From Conchiformibius steedae (lineage in GTDB: Bacteria > Pseudomonadota > Gammaproteobacteria > Burkholderiales > Neisseriaceae), in the NCBI RefSeq assembly GCF_014054725.1, contig NZ_CP059563.1, positions 348,868 through 412,867 on the forward strand: DNA of 64,000 bases, in the 5' to 3' direction. Under the pieces are notes generated by a model. The model searched no databases. It was not told where the DNA came from and was given only the letters and a program-made list of their open reading frames with translations. Numbering within the stretch: position 1 is the first letter of the stretch; each line of letters opens with the position of its first letter. Shown here piece after piece: positions 51,562 through 60,711 of this stretch. The position numbers and the translations under genes were made by a program.

Positions 51562-51926
51562 TATGCGTTTTCCTGCGGTAAAAAGGCTTGCATGGCGGGG
51601 AACAATTCGCGTTCTTCAAAACGGATATGCGCCCGCAATGCCTGTGCCAAGGCAGTTTGTTGTGCAGGCGAACACGCTTGTGCCAATAAATCAAGAATAT
51701 GGGCGTGTTCCTGCTCAAAGCGTTTGCGCCAATCATCACGCGCCAGTTTGTCCCACCAAGGTGCAAACAGGGCTTCTTCTTCGGCAAAATGCGCGGGCAG
51801 TTCGGCACGGTGTGCCTGCCAAGCAGCAGGGTCTGTGTGTTCGGGTTGGCGTTCTACCCGCAAACACCATGCCAAAGTGTGGTGATGCTGGTGTGAAAGC
51901 GGAATCAATGTCGGATGTCGTTTCAC
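51561..51926 (-). CDS. hemerythrin-domain protein
   Basis: A 121-residue four-helix hemerythrin-like protein with the di-iron ligands spread as SHQHHHTLAW, LPAHFAEEEALF, EQEHAHILDLL and HIRFEERELFP. Such stand-alone domains bind oxygen or nitric oxide, or act in iron-sulfur repair. It is translationally coupled to nnrS by a one-base overlap, which points to a joint role in nitrosative stress. Its own start is 24 nt downstream of an unknown membrane-anchored gene. Confidence 0.88.
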   Translation of the reverse strand: MKRHPTLIPLSHQHHHTLAWCLRVERQPEHTDPAAWQAHRAELPAHFAEEEALFAPWWDKLARDDWRKRFEQEHAHILDLLAQACSPAQQTALAQALRAHIRFEERELFPAMQAFLPQENA

Positions 51927-51950
51927 GGTTTTTCCTTGCCTGACGGAAAA

Positions 51951-52445
51951 TCAACGGTAAAAAAGCCAATACAGCCCAAGCCATAACACGGGCGCACAGC
52001 ACACTCCCCACACGAAGCCGCGCCATTGTTTGGCGTGATTAAAGTAACGTTGCCCGCGCCGCCGCCAGCCTACTGTGCGCTTGAGGGTGCGGATGGCGTA
52101 TCCTTGACGGCAACGCAGCCACACGGTGTCTTTGTCGCCGCCAAAATACTGTGTTGGCACTTCCAAATGCCCAAGTGCGTTTTTCAGTTCGCCGCGTATG
52201 GTTTCCCAATCACTGGGGCGAATAATGATTTCATATTGTAAAACATAGGGGTGGGGTAGGGGTACGCCTTTTTGCTGTCGCTCTGCCAGCCAGCTTTCGG
52301 GATAAAATTTGGTGCAGTATGCCAGCAAGGTTTTAAACGGCATGGCACGGTTGGTAAACACGCACAGCGAAGCGCGACCGTCAGGTGCTAAAGGTGCGGC
52401 GGGCGGCGGTTTGGGTTTGGCGGACGATGCGGGTTGCTCTGCCAT
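51951..52445 (-). CDS. hypothetical C-tail-anchored protein
   Basis: A 164-residue protein. The N-terminal 30 residues are rich in Pro and Ala and probably disordered. The middle (about 30-125) is soluble, with VLQYEIIIRPSDWETIRGEL and YFGGDKDTVWLRCRQGYA. One membrane helix lies at the end (about 145-161, FVWGVCCAPVLWLGLYWLFY). I do not recognise a family. ATG 52445 was preferred to a TTG 18 nt upstream. It is the first gene of the run hypothetical-hemerythrin-nnrS-sulfatase on the minus strand. Confidence 0.6.
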   Translation of the reverse strand: MAEQPASSAKPKPPPAAPLAPDGRASLCVFTNRAMPFKTLLAYCTKFYPESWLAERQQKGVPLPHPYVLQYEIIIRPSDWETIRGELKNALGHLEVPTQYFGGDKDTVWLRCRQGYAIRTLKRTVGWRRRGQRYFNHAKQWRGFVWGVCCAPVLWLGLYWLFYR

Positions 52446-52496
52446 GGCGTTTAATTGGGACAATCGGAAATAAAAACCATTATACGACTGTGCGCC

Positions 52497-53438
52497 TTAC
52501 GATAACACCCCCAACAGCAGATAAGCGGTATAGCCGATATAGCTTGCCAGCAGCAACGCCCCTTTAACGCGCCCGATGCGTTTGTTGAAGCACAGCAAGG
52601 GCAACAGCAGCGTTAATGCGCCCATTACGGGCAAATCGCGGTACAGGATTTCGGGGGAAATCGGCATGGGATGAATGGCGGCTGCCAAGCCCACCACTGC
52701 CAAAGTATTGAATAAATTAGAACCGATAACGTTGCCCACGGCAATATCGTGTTCGCCCTTACGCGCTGCCAGCACCGAAGACGCCAGTTCGGGCAGGGAT
52801 GTACCAACTGCTACCACCGTCAGCCCGATAAACAAATCGCTCACCCCCAAGCTTTGGGCAATGCTGACCGCACCCCACACCAGCAACCGCGAACTGCCAA
52901 TCAGCAGCAGCAAACCTAAAAACAACCAAATAATGCCTTGTTTGAGCGGGGGTAAGTCGTCATCGGCAGAAGTATCGGCAGCGGTTTTGTGCCGCAACCC
53001 CTGCCATACTGTGTATGCCATATAAATTGCCAGCACCACCAACATCATAGCGCCGTCCAGCCACGATAAAGCACCGTCCCACAGCAGCGCGGCGGTTAAT
53101 AAGGTTACGCCGATTAGCACAGGCATCTCAAAACGCAAAACCTGTGTTTGCACGGCAATGGGACTAATCAGCGCGGTAATCCCCAAAATCAGGGCAATAT
53201 TGGTGATGTTGGAACCATAAGCATTACCCAAGGCAATGCCTGGATTGCCTTCTACCGCCGACAGCACCGATACCACCATTTCGGGCGCAGACGTGCCAAA
53301 GCCGACAATCACCATGCCCACTAGCAGGGCAGGCATGCCGAAATGTCGCGCCACCGCCGCCGCCCCGTCAATAAAACGGTCGGCACTCCACACCAGCACC
53401 ACCAAACCCATCACAATTGCCAAAGCAGCATACAGCAT
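52497..53438 (-). CDS. calcium/sodium antiporter, YrbG/CaxA type
   Basis: A 313-residue K+-independent-looking Ca2+/Na+ exchanger with ten membrane helices in two inverted halves. The alpha repeats are plain: GFGTSAPEMVVS and GNAYGSNITNIALIL in the first half, AVGTSLPELASS and GNVIGSNLFNTLAVV in the second. The central loop is acidic (about 150-165, ADTSADDDLPP). It would extrude calcium across the inner membrane. It is a single gene between two minus-strand units. Confidence 0.9.
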   Translation of the reverse strand: MLYAALAIVMGLVVLVWSADRFIDGAAAVARHFGMPALLVGMVIVGFGTSAPEMVVSVLSAVEGNPGIALGNAYGSNITNIALILGITALISPIAVQTQVLRFEMPVLIGVTLLTAALLWDGALSWLDGAMMLVVLAIYMAYTVWQGLRHKTAADTSADDDLPPLKQGIIWLFLGLLLLIGSSRLLVWGAVSIAQSLGVSDLFIGLTVVAVGTSLPELASSVLAARKGEHDIAVGNVIGSNLFNTLAVVGLAAAIHPMPISPEILYRDLPVMGALTLLLPLLCFNKRIGRVKGALLLASYIGYTAYLLLGVLS

Positions 53439-53497
53439 ACGGTTTTCTTTCTGCGGAACATGCCCGCTGACTCAATAAAAAACCGATAATTTTAGCT

Positions 53498-54574
53498 TTA
53501 AAAACGGCGGCGGTAAAACCCGCTTTGCAAATACAGCGTTTTGCCTTCGCGCAACAGCACCAAACATACTGCCGCCAAAGGCAGCGCCACCAGCATCCCC
53601 ACAAAGCCCAACAAGCTGCCGAATGCCATCAGTGAAAAAATTACCCAAAACGGCGACAGCCCGATGCGGTCGCCCACGATTTTGGGCGTGATAAAAAAAC
53701 TTTCCAGCGTTTGCCCCACGGCGAACACTGCCCACACCGACAACACCCCTTGCCACGAACCAAATTGCAGCAACGCCGCCAAAGTTGCCAACAGCAAACC
53801 CGTAAACGCCCCCAAATACGGCACAAACACCAAAATCCCCGCCACCATACCGATGGCAAAGCCCGATTCCAAGCCCGTAGCCATCAGCCCCAAACCGTAG
53901 AGCAAGCCCATCACCACCATAACCGTTAATTGTCCGCGCAAAAACTCGCCCAACACCGTATCCATATTGCCTGCCACACGGTTATACACACCCAAATAAC
54001 GGCGCGGCACCATCAGCCGAACCCCGTCTTCCCAACGCGCCCAATCCAGCAAAAAATAATACAGCAGCAAGGGCAGCAGCGCGATATTGCCCAACCAGCC
54101 TGCCAACGATGTGCCTTGCTGCATCAGCACAGGCATGGTTTTTTGTAAGGTTTGCTGAATATTGTGCGCGTTATTGCGTAGCCATTGCGTAATGGAAGCA
54201 TTGTCCAATGCCAAATGTTCGCCAAAACGCATATTCAGCCACGGCAACACCGTGTGTTGAACGTAATCCACTAATTGCGGAATCCGCGCAATAATGCTTT
54301 GCAACTGCTTGAGCAGCATCGGCACAATCACCAGCAGCAGCGCAATCAGCAGCATAAAGGTAAACATCATTACCCACATGGCGGCGCGGCTGCGGTGAAT
54401 GCCCAGTTTTTGCAAACGCCCCACCAAAGGGTTAAGAATATACGCCAGCACCGCAGCGGTAATAAACGGCATCAAAATACTTTCTAACAGGCGGAACAGG
54501 CTGACGGAAACCAGCAGCACCACCCCCGCCGCCAGCCACGGCAGCCACGGTTTTTTGGGATTGGGAAGATACAT
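53498..54574 (-). CDS. AI-2E/PerM family transporter
   Basis: A 358-residue membrane protein of the AI-2 exporter/PerM family. It begins with two close helices (about 10-60, LLVSVSLFRLLESILMPFIT), has a long soluble middle part (about 100-175), and a C-terminal membrane half with VFVPYLGAFTGLLLA, FITPKIVGDRIGLSPFWVI and FGSLLGFVGMLVALPLAAV, which are family hallmarks. Family members are linked to export of autoinducer-2 or to Na+/H+ exchange; the role here is open. Confidence 0.85.
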   Translation of the reverse strand: MYLPNPKKPWLPWLAAGVVLLVSVSLFRLLESILMPFITAAVLAYILNPLVGRLQKLGIHRSRAAMWVMMFTFMLLIALLLVIVPMLLKQLQSIIARIPQLVDYVQHTVLPWLNMRFGEHLALDNASITQWLRNNAHNIQQTLQKTMPVLMQQGTSLAGWLGNIALLPLLLYYFLLDWARWEDGVRLMVPRRYLGVYNRVAGNMDTVLGEFLRGQLTVMVVMGLLYGLGLMATGLESGFAIGMVAGILVFVPYLGAFTGLLLATLAALLQFGSWQGVLSVWAVFAVGQTLESFFITPKIVGDRIGLSPFWVIFSLMAFGSLLGFVGMLVALPLAAVCLVLLREGKTLYLQSGFYRRRF

Positions 54575-54615
54575 GGGATAGGTAAGATTAAATAAAAACA
54601 GTATTGTAACGCAAA

Positions 54616-54641
54616 CCGCGCCGCATGGGACGGCGGCGCGG
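54616..54641 (-). terminator. GC-rich hairpin after the third slam
   Basis: CCGCGCCG (54616-54623) pairs with CGGCGCGG (54634-54641), 9 nt after the slam stop on the minus strand, followed by TTTGCGTT. Confidence 0.55.
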
Positions 54642-54649
54642 AACGGGGT

Positions 54650-56086
54650 TTAAATGGATTTGCTCAATTGGATAAAGGCATAGGCTTTGCGGTAGTTGTA
54701 AACAAAATGGTTGCTGCGGGTTTTTTGATACACGCCCACCAAGCGCGGGGTAACACCCCAAAGTTTGAGTTTGTTGTTCCACACGCTTAAGGAAAGGTTG
54801 TATTCGGTGTCGCGGCGGGTGATGCGGAAAAAATCCGCCGCATCGTAGCTGCGTCTGCCGATGCCTGCGTGCAGCACGGTTTGGAAACCTTTGCCCCAAG
54901 CCTGTCCCCAACTGCCGCGCATACCGCGGCGGTGATAGGCATCAGACGGGTCAAGGGCGCGTTTGCGGGAAAAATCGGTGCCGAGGGTAAAATAACTGCG
55001 GGCGTTGGGTGTCCACAATACGGTGGCGGAAGCGTTGAAGCTGGCGCCGTCTAAAAAACGGCGGCGGTCGTGGCGCACACGGGCGGCTTCGCCTGCCAGC
55101 GACACACGCAGTGAGTGGCTGACGGGACGGCTGTGTTCGGCACGAATGCCTTTTTCGGCAGAATAGCGGCTGCCGCTGTACCAACGCCGTTCGTAATAGG
55201 GCAGTAAGGCACTTTCGCTGCGGGCGCTCTGTCGTGCCACACCTGCTTGGGCGCGGACGCTTAAATCGTCGTATTTGGAATGGTCCCAATAGTCTTTGCC
55301 GTTTAAATCGATGCCTGTGCGGATGCGGTAGTATTGGGGCAACATCCAATCTTTTTCAGCACTGGCGCGGTAGGACAAACCGTGCGCGGTTTCGGGCGGG
55401 GGCAGTTCAAACGTGCCTCTGCCTCGTTTAATAATGCGTTGTTTTGGGGTGTTGTTGATATTGGGGTCGCGGATATAGTGTGCGCCCGCGCTCAATTGCC
55501 AACGGCTGCGCTGTTTCAGCACCCGACGGTAGGCGTTTACCGCAGCGGCGGCGGGTTCGGGCAGTTGTGGGTCTTGAGCGATGTCGTCCAACAGGGCTTG
55601 GGCTTCGCGGTTTTGCTGGTCGCGCACCAATGCACCCGCCAGATTCAGGCGCACCGAGGGCATATCGGCTTCGTGTTTGAGTGCTTCGCGGTAATGGCGA
55701 ACAGCGCGGTCGGGACGCTGTTCGGCTTCGGCAAGCGCGGCTTGCGCCAGCTCAATTAAAATGGTGTCGCGGCGTTGGGCTTCGGGCAATTGCTGATACA
55801 GCGGCAGCAGAACTTTGATGCCTTCAATATTTTTCAGCAAAACGGCGGAAGTAAGGGCGCGATGCAGCAATTCGGGCTGTTGCAGCAGCTCTTCGGGCGA
55901 CACTTTCAGTTTTTTTGGCTCGGTGGGTGCAGGTGTTGCGGGGGGAATAGGCTCGCTGTCGCGGCGCGGTTCGGGGGCAACGTCAAAACGCGGTTCGGGT
56001 TCGCTGGGTGGGTTAAGCGGATAGGGATTGCCGTCTGCCCATGCAGCAGCAGGCAGCAGCAGACAGATATAGGGGATTTTTTTCAT
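54650..56086 (-). CDS. slam: surface lipoprotein assembly modifier (Slam), orphan
   Basis: A 478-residue Slam. A signal peptide ends near AAAWA (residue 17) and is followed by a Pro/Glu-rich linker (about 20-60) not seen in the other two. A TPR-like helical region follows (about 65-190, with AVRHYREALKHEADMPSVRLNLAGALV), then a barrel that starts at RWQLSAGAHYIRDPNINNTP, the shared barrel-entry motif. It ends in FIQLSKSI, so the usual terminal Phe is replaced by Ile. No client lipoprotein gene is beside it; murU follows upstream by 15 nt on the same strand. The lipoprotein at 43352 lacks a slam and is a candidate client. Confidence 0.88.
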   Translation of the reverse strand: MKKIPYICLLLPAAAWADGNPYPLNPPSEPEPRFDVAPEPRRDSEPIPPATPAPTEPKKLKVSPEELLQQPELLHRALTSAVLLKNIEGIKVLLPLYQQLPEAQRRDTILIELAQAALAEAEQRPDRAVRHYREALKHEADMPSVRLNLAGALVRDQQNREAQALLDDIAQDPQLPEPAAAAVNAYRRVLKQRSRWQLSAGAHYIRDPNINNTPKQRIIKRGRGTFELPPPETAHGLSYRASAEKDWMLPQYYRIRTGIDLNGKDYWDHSKYDDLSVRAQAGVARQSARSESALLPYYERRWYSGSRYSAEKGIRAEHSRPVSHSLRVSLAGEAARVRHDRRRFLDGASFNASATVLWTPNARSYFTLGTDFSRKRALDPSDAYHRRGMRGSWGQAWGKGFQTVLHAGIGRRSYDAADFFRITRRDTEYNLSLSVWNNKLKLWGVTPRLVGVYQKTRSNHFVYNYRKAYAFIQLSKSI

Positions 56087-56101
56087 GATGTCGCCTTGGG
56101 T

Positions 56102-56824
<723 letters not shown>

Positions 56825-56861
56825 TTATTCGGGCAGGGCGTAAGCCCGTCCCAATCAGGGC

Positions 56862-56895
56862 AACACACAGGGCTGTGTTTGAAGCCCTGTGTGTT
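56862..56895 (-). terminator. hairpin after gnd
   Basis: AACACACAGGGCT (56862-56874) pairs perfectly with AGCCCTGTGTGTT (56883-56895), 32 nt after the gnd stop. There is no T tract. A smaller GGGC/GCCC hairpin lies next to it (56831-56847). Confidence 0.6.
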
Positions 56896-56927
56896 GAAAC
56901 TGTGTGCGGACAGATGCGCTGCGCCGT

Positions 56928-58376
56928 TTAAACGTGATAGCTGCTGGAAACGGTGTCGCCGCCGCTGCCCGTCCAATTGGTGTGGAAAAATTCGCCGCGC
57001 GGCTGGTCGGTGCGTTCGTAAGTGTGCGCACCGAAATAGTCGCGCTGTGCCTGCAACAGGTTAGCGGGCAGGCGTTCGCTGGTGTAGCCGTCTAAAAAGG
57101 CAATCGCAGAAGCCATACAGGGCATGGGAATGCCGTTTTCAATGGATTTGGCAACCACTTTGCGCCACGCGGGCAAAGCGTGTTGCAAAATTTGGCGGAA
57201 ATAAGGGTCTGCCCCTAAAAACACCAAATCGGCATCGGCATCAAAGGCATCGCGGATATTGTTTAAAAACACGCTGCGGATAATACAGCCTTCGCGCCAC
57301 AGCAGGGCGATGCGTCCGTGGTTTAAATGCCAACCAAATTGTTTGCCTGCTTCGCGCATCAGCATAAAGCCTTGGGCATACGAAATGATTTTAGATGCCA
57401 ACAGCGACAGGCGCAGGCATTCCAGCCATTCGCTGCGGTCGCCTTCTACGGCAGACACGCCGTGGGGGAACAGTTTGGCACCTTGTACGCGTTGGTCTTT
57501 CAGGGCGGATACGCAGCGGGCAAACACGGCTTCGGAAATCAGTGTCAGCGGTACGCCCATATCGAGGGCGTTGATGCCCGTCCATTTGCCTGTGCCTTTT
57601 TGTCCTGCGGTATCAAGGATGTTTTCCACCAAGGGCGTGCCGTCTGTGTCTTTAAACGCCAAAATATCGGCGGTAATGCCAATCAAATAGGAATTTAATT
57701 CGGTTTGTTGCCACGCGGCAAAGGTTTGGTGCATTTCGTCGCTGCTCATGCCCAAGCCTTCTTTCATAAATTGGTAGGCTTCGCAAATCAGCTGCATATC
57801 GCCGTATTCAATGCCGTTGTGCACCATTTTGACGAAATGTCCTGCGCCGTCTTCGCCTACCCAATTGCAGCAGGGTTCGCCATCGGGGGTTTTCGCGGCA
57901 ATGGCTTGAAAAATGGGTTTGACTGCTTCCCAACCATCACGATTGCCCCCTGGCATAATAGATGGTCCGTTACGCGCCCCTTCTTCTCCGCCCGAAATCC
58001 CTGCGCCGATAAAGTTAATGCCCAGTTCGCGCAATTGTGCCACACGGCGGTTGGTATCGGGGTAATTGGCGTTGCCGCCATCGATAATAATGTCGCCTTT
58101 TTCCAAAAGAGGCAGCAGTTGTTCAATAATGCCGTCCACCGCTGCGCCTGCGCGTACCATCAGCAGGATTTTGCGCGGACGCTGTAGTTTGCTTACAAGC
58201 TCTTCGGGCGAAAACGCGCCTTCAATCGCTGTTCCCGCCGCCGCGCCGCGCAAAAATGCTTCGGTTTTGTCGGGGCTGCGGTTGTACGCCACCACCTTAA
58301 ACCCCTTGTCGTTCATATTTAAAATCAGGTTTTGCCCCATTACCGCCAAGCCGATGACACCGATGTCGCCTTGCAT
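56928..58376 (-). CDS. gnd: 6-phosphogluconate dehydrogenase, decarboxylating
   Basis: Gnd of the oxidative pentose phosphate pathway makes ribulose-5-phosphate and NADPH. 482 residues: N-terminal dinucleotide motif IGVIGLAVMGQNLILN, IIDGGNANYPDTNRRV, FIGAGISGGEEGARNGPSIM, KMVHNGIEYGDMQLI with the catalytic Lys/Asn region, and a C-terminal YFGAHTYERTDQPRGEFFH. ATG 58376 has AAGGAAAA four nt upstream; a GTG 15 nt earlier is less likely. It is divergent from gabD. Confidence 0.97.
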   Translation of the reverse strand: MQGDIGVIGLAVMGQNLILNMNDKGFKVVAYNRSPDKTEAFLRGAAAGTAIEGAFSPEELVSKLQRPRKILLMVRAGAAVDGIIEQLLPLLEKGDIIIDGGNANYPDTNRRVAQLRELGINFIGAGISGGEEGARNGPSIMPGGNRDGWEAVKPIFQAIAAKTPDGEPCCNWVGEDGAGHFVKMVHNGIEYGDMQLICEAYQFMKEGLGMSSDEMHQTFAAWQQTELNSYLIGITADILAFKDTDGTPLVENILDTAGQKGTGKWTGINALDMGVPLTLISEAVFARCVSALKDQRVQGAKLFPHGVSAVEGDRSEWLECLRLSLLASKIISYAQGFMLMREAGKQFGWHLNHGRIALLWREGCIIRSVFLNNIRDAFDADADLVFLGADPYFRQILQHALPAWRKVVAKSIENGIPMPCMASAIAFLDGYTSERLPANLLQAQRDYFGAHTYERTDQPRGEFFHTNWTGSGGDTVSSSYHV

Positions 58377-58501
58377 GTTCTTTTCCTTCACGGGTAAAAG
58401 GTACGCACTTTACCGATTGTTTGCCGTTCCGACAATGCCTGTGTGAAAAACGGGCAAAATGGGGTAAAGTAGCAGGGTTAGTGTTTTAGACTGTTTTAAG
58501 G

Positions 58502-59953
58502 ATGTCGTTTGTGAATATTCCCCATCCTGATTTGTTCCGCCAACAGGCTTATATCGGCGGTAAGTGGTGCGATGCCGATTCGGGTAAGGTGCTGGCGGTA
58601 CACAATCCCGCCACAGGCGAAATATTAGGCACGATACCCGATATGGGTGTAGAAGAAGCCCGTCGCGCCATTACCGCTGCACAAAACGCCTTGCCCGCAT
58701 GGCGTGCTTTCCCTGCTAAAGTCCGCAGTCGCCTGCTGAAACGCTGGTTTGACCTGATTACCGCCCGCCAGCACGATTTAGCCGTGTTGCTGACTTTAGA
58801 ACAAGGCAAGCCTTTATCAGAAGCCAAAGGCGAAATTGCCTATGGCGCTGCATATATTGACTGGTATGCCGAAGAAGCCAGACGTGTAGCAGGGCAGATT
58901 TTGCCCGCGCCCGTAAGCGGACAGCGCGTGCTGGTGTCCAAACAGCCCGTGGGCGTGTGTGCAGCGGTTACGCCTTGGAACTTTCCCAATGCCATGATTG
59001 CCCGCAAAGTTGCCCCTGCTTTGGCGGCAGGTTGTACGTTTGTGGCGCGACCCGCTTCACAAACGCCGTTTTCGGCGCTGGCATTGGCAGAGCTGGCAGA
59101 ACAAGCAGGCATTCCCGCAGGCGTGTTTAATGTGGTAACGGGCGCGGCGGAAGCCATTGGGCGCGAATTAACCGAAAACCCCGCAGTACGCAAATTCAGC
59201 TTTACCGGTTCTACCGAAGTAGGGCGCAAACTGATGTCACAATGTGCTTCTACCATCAAAAAAGTGTCCTTGGAATTGGGTGGCAACGCACCGTTTATTG
59301 TGTTTGATGATGCCGATTTGGAAGCGGCGGTAGCAGGTGCGTTGGCTGCCAAATTCCGCAACGCAGGACAAACCTGTGTTTGTGCCAACCGCATTTATGT
59401 GCAACAAGGCATTTACACCCGCTTTGCCGAGCGTTTTACCGCTGCCGTTGCCAAACTGCGCGTGGGAAACGGCATGGAAGCCCACAACGAAATCGGACCG
59501 TTAATCGACCAACGCGCCTTACAGCGCACCCTTGAATTATTGGATGATGCCCGCGCCCACGGTGGGGAAGTATTATGTGGCGGTACACATCAGAGCGTGT
59601 TTTTTGCACCCACCGTTATCGCTGCAGCCAACGATGATATGCGTTTGGCGCACGAAGAAATTTTTGCCCCTGTGGCGCCCTTATTTGTTTTTGCGGACGA
59701 AGACGAAGTCATCCGCCGTGCCAACGCCACCGAATATGGTTTGGCAGCATATCTGTACAGCCGCGATTTAGCACGGGTGTTTCGCGTATCCGAAGCTTTG
59801 GAATACGGCATGGTGGGTGTGAATACAGGCGTGATTTCCAATGAAGCTGCGCCTTTTGGCGGCATGAAACAATCGGGCATCGGGCGCGAAGGCGCGGCGC
59901 AGGGCATGGAAGAATACTTGGAAACCAAATATATCGCGCTAGACGGTTTGTAA
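58502..59953 (+). CDS. gabD: succinate-semialdehyde dehydrogenase
   Basis: A 483-residue aldehyde dehydrogenase, collinear with E. coli GabD: LFRQQAYIGGKW, TLEQGKPLSEAKGEI, TPWNFPNAMIARK, FTGSTEVGRKLM, the glutamate motif LELGGNAPFIVFDD (Glu258), catalytic RNAGQTCVCANR (Cys292) and EALEYGMVGVNTG. It converts succinate semialdehyde to succinate with NAD(P)+. The lysine of the usual KPASQTP motif, which contacts the cofactor, is Arg183 here (VARPASQTP). Single gene with its own terminator. Confidence 0.92.
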   Translation: MSFVNIPHPDLFRQQAYIGGKWCDADSGKVLAVHNPATGEILGTIPDMGVEEARRAITAAQNALPAWRAFPAKVRSRLLKRWFDLITARQHDLAVLLTLEQGKPLSEAKGEIAYGAAYIDWYAEEARRVAGQILPAPVSGQRVLVSKQPVGVCAAVTPWNFPNAMIARKVAPALAAGCTFVARPASQTPFSALALAELAEQAGIPAGVFNVVTGAAEAIGRELTENPAVRKFSFTGSTEVGRKLMSQCASTIKKVSLELGGNAPFIVFDDADLEAAVAGALAAKFRNAGQTCVCANRIYVQQGIYTRFAERFTAAVAKLRVGNGMEAHNEIGPLIDQRALQRTLELLDDARAHGGEVLCGGTHQSVFFAPTVIAAANDDMRLAHEEIFAPVAPLFVFADEDEVIRRANATEYGLAAYLYSRDLARVFRVSEALEYGMVGVNTGVISNEAAPFGGMKQSGIGREGAAQGMEEYLETKYIALDGL

Positions 59954-59973
59954 AAACCTGCTTGAGAACGGAA

Positions 59974-60002
59974 AAACGGCTTTGCTTGATGCAAAGCCGT
60001 TT
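59974..60002 (+). terminator. terminator of gabD
   Basis: AAACGGCTTTGC (59974-59985) pairs with GCAAAGCCGTTT (59991-60002); it can serve both strands. Confidence 0.85.
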
Positions 60003-60020
60003 GGCATGTCAAAAAAGAGC

Positions 60021-60593
60021 TTAAGACGTGGTATTCAGCGGTTTTTCCGACAATTGCAGCAGCAGTTCGTCGCCCACAATTTTACGCACATCGTCTTTGG
60101 GCACTAAAAACGATTCGGAATCGGACAAGACCACGCGGTACATTTTAATGCAGTATTCCTGAATATACTCATCGTATTGGGTAAAGTAGGAACGTTCTTT
60201 TTTATCGTGCAGCCAACGGTTTAAATACAGCAGTTCTTCACGTTCGCGGTCGCTTAAAATGCTTTGGTTGGCAAGCAAATCCTGCTGGCGTGCCTGTTTG
60301 CGCTGTGCCACGGCTTCTTCTTTGCGGAAATTGATGCAGGTCAGGCAGTGAAGCTGGCAGTAAATTTCGGAAATGCGGTTGATGTTGATGATGCGGGCGC
60401 GGATGCGGCGTTCCAAATCTTGTTTGGAATGGGGCGCGGGCGCGGGACAAAACATTCCTGTGCGCTGAATCAGCTCAACTTTGCCGTCTGCATTGACACA
60501 GCCGTCTTCAAGCATGCGTTTGTACAGAAAATTGGCAGCGTATTCATCGGGATTGCCTTCCCATGTTTGCACAAGGCGGAACAGGTTTTCCAT
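60021..60593 (-). CDS. hypothetical protein with cysteine cluster
   Basis: A 190-residue soluble protein. The N terminus reads MENLFRLVQTWEGNPDEYAA, and a central cluster SEIYCQLHCLTCINFRKEEA holds three Cys in nine residues (about 78-86), possibly a metal or iron-sulfur site. The C-terminal half is helical and charged, with YLNRWLHDKKERSY and LSDSESFLVPKDD. I recognise no family. Codon use is like that of its neighbours, so it is probably native. It lies upstream of the gabD terminator region and downstream of the M3 peptidase gene on the same strand. Confidence 0.65.
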   Translation of the reverse strand: MENLFRLVQTWEGNPDEYAANFLYKRMLEDGCVNADGKVELIQRTGMFCPAPAPHSKQDLERRIRARIININRISEIYCQLHCLTCINFRKEEAVAQRKQARQQDLLANQSILSDREREELLYLNRWLHDKKERSYFTQYDEYIQEYCIKMYRVVLSDSESFLVPKDDVRKIVGDELLLQLSEKPLNTTS

Positions 60594-60628
60594 TATTTTT
60601 TCCTATGTAAACTTTATTGTCGGGGTAA

Positions 60629-60666
60629 AGGCACACGGGCGTACAATCAGCGGAAAACCGTGTGCC
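60629..60666 (-). terminator. hairpin after the M3 peptidase gene
   Basis: AGGCACACGG (60629-60638) pairs with CCGTGTGCCT (60657-60666), 45 nt after the peptidase stop, followed on the minus strand by TTACCCC. Confidence 0.5.
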
Positions 60667-60711
60667 TCACCGTCTATTTTACAAAAAATCTGTCTTTTTT
60701 TCCATTTTGTA

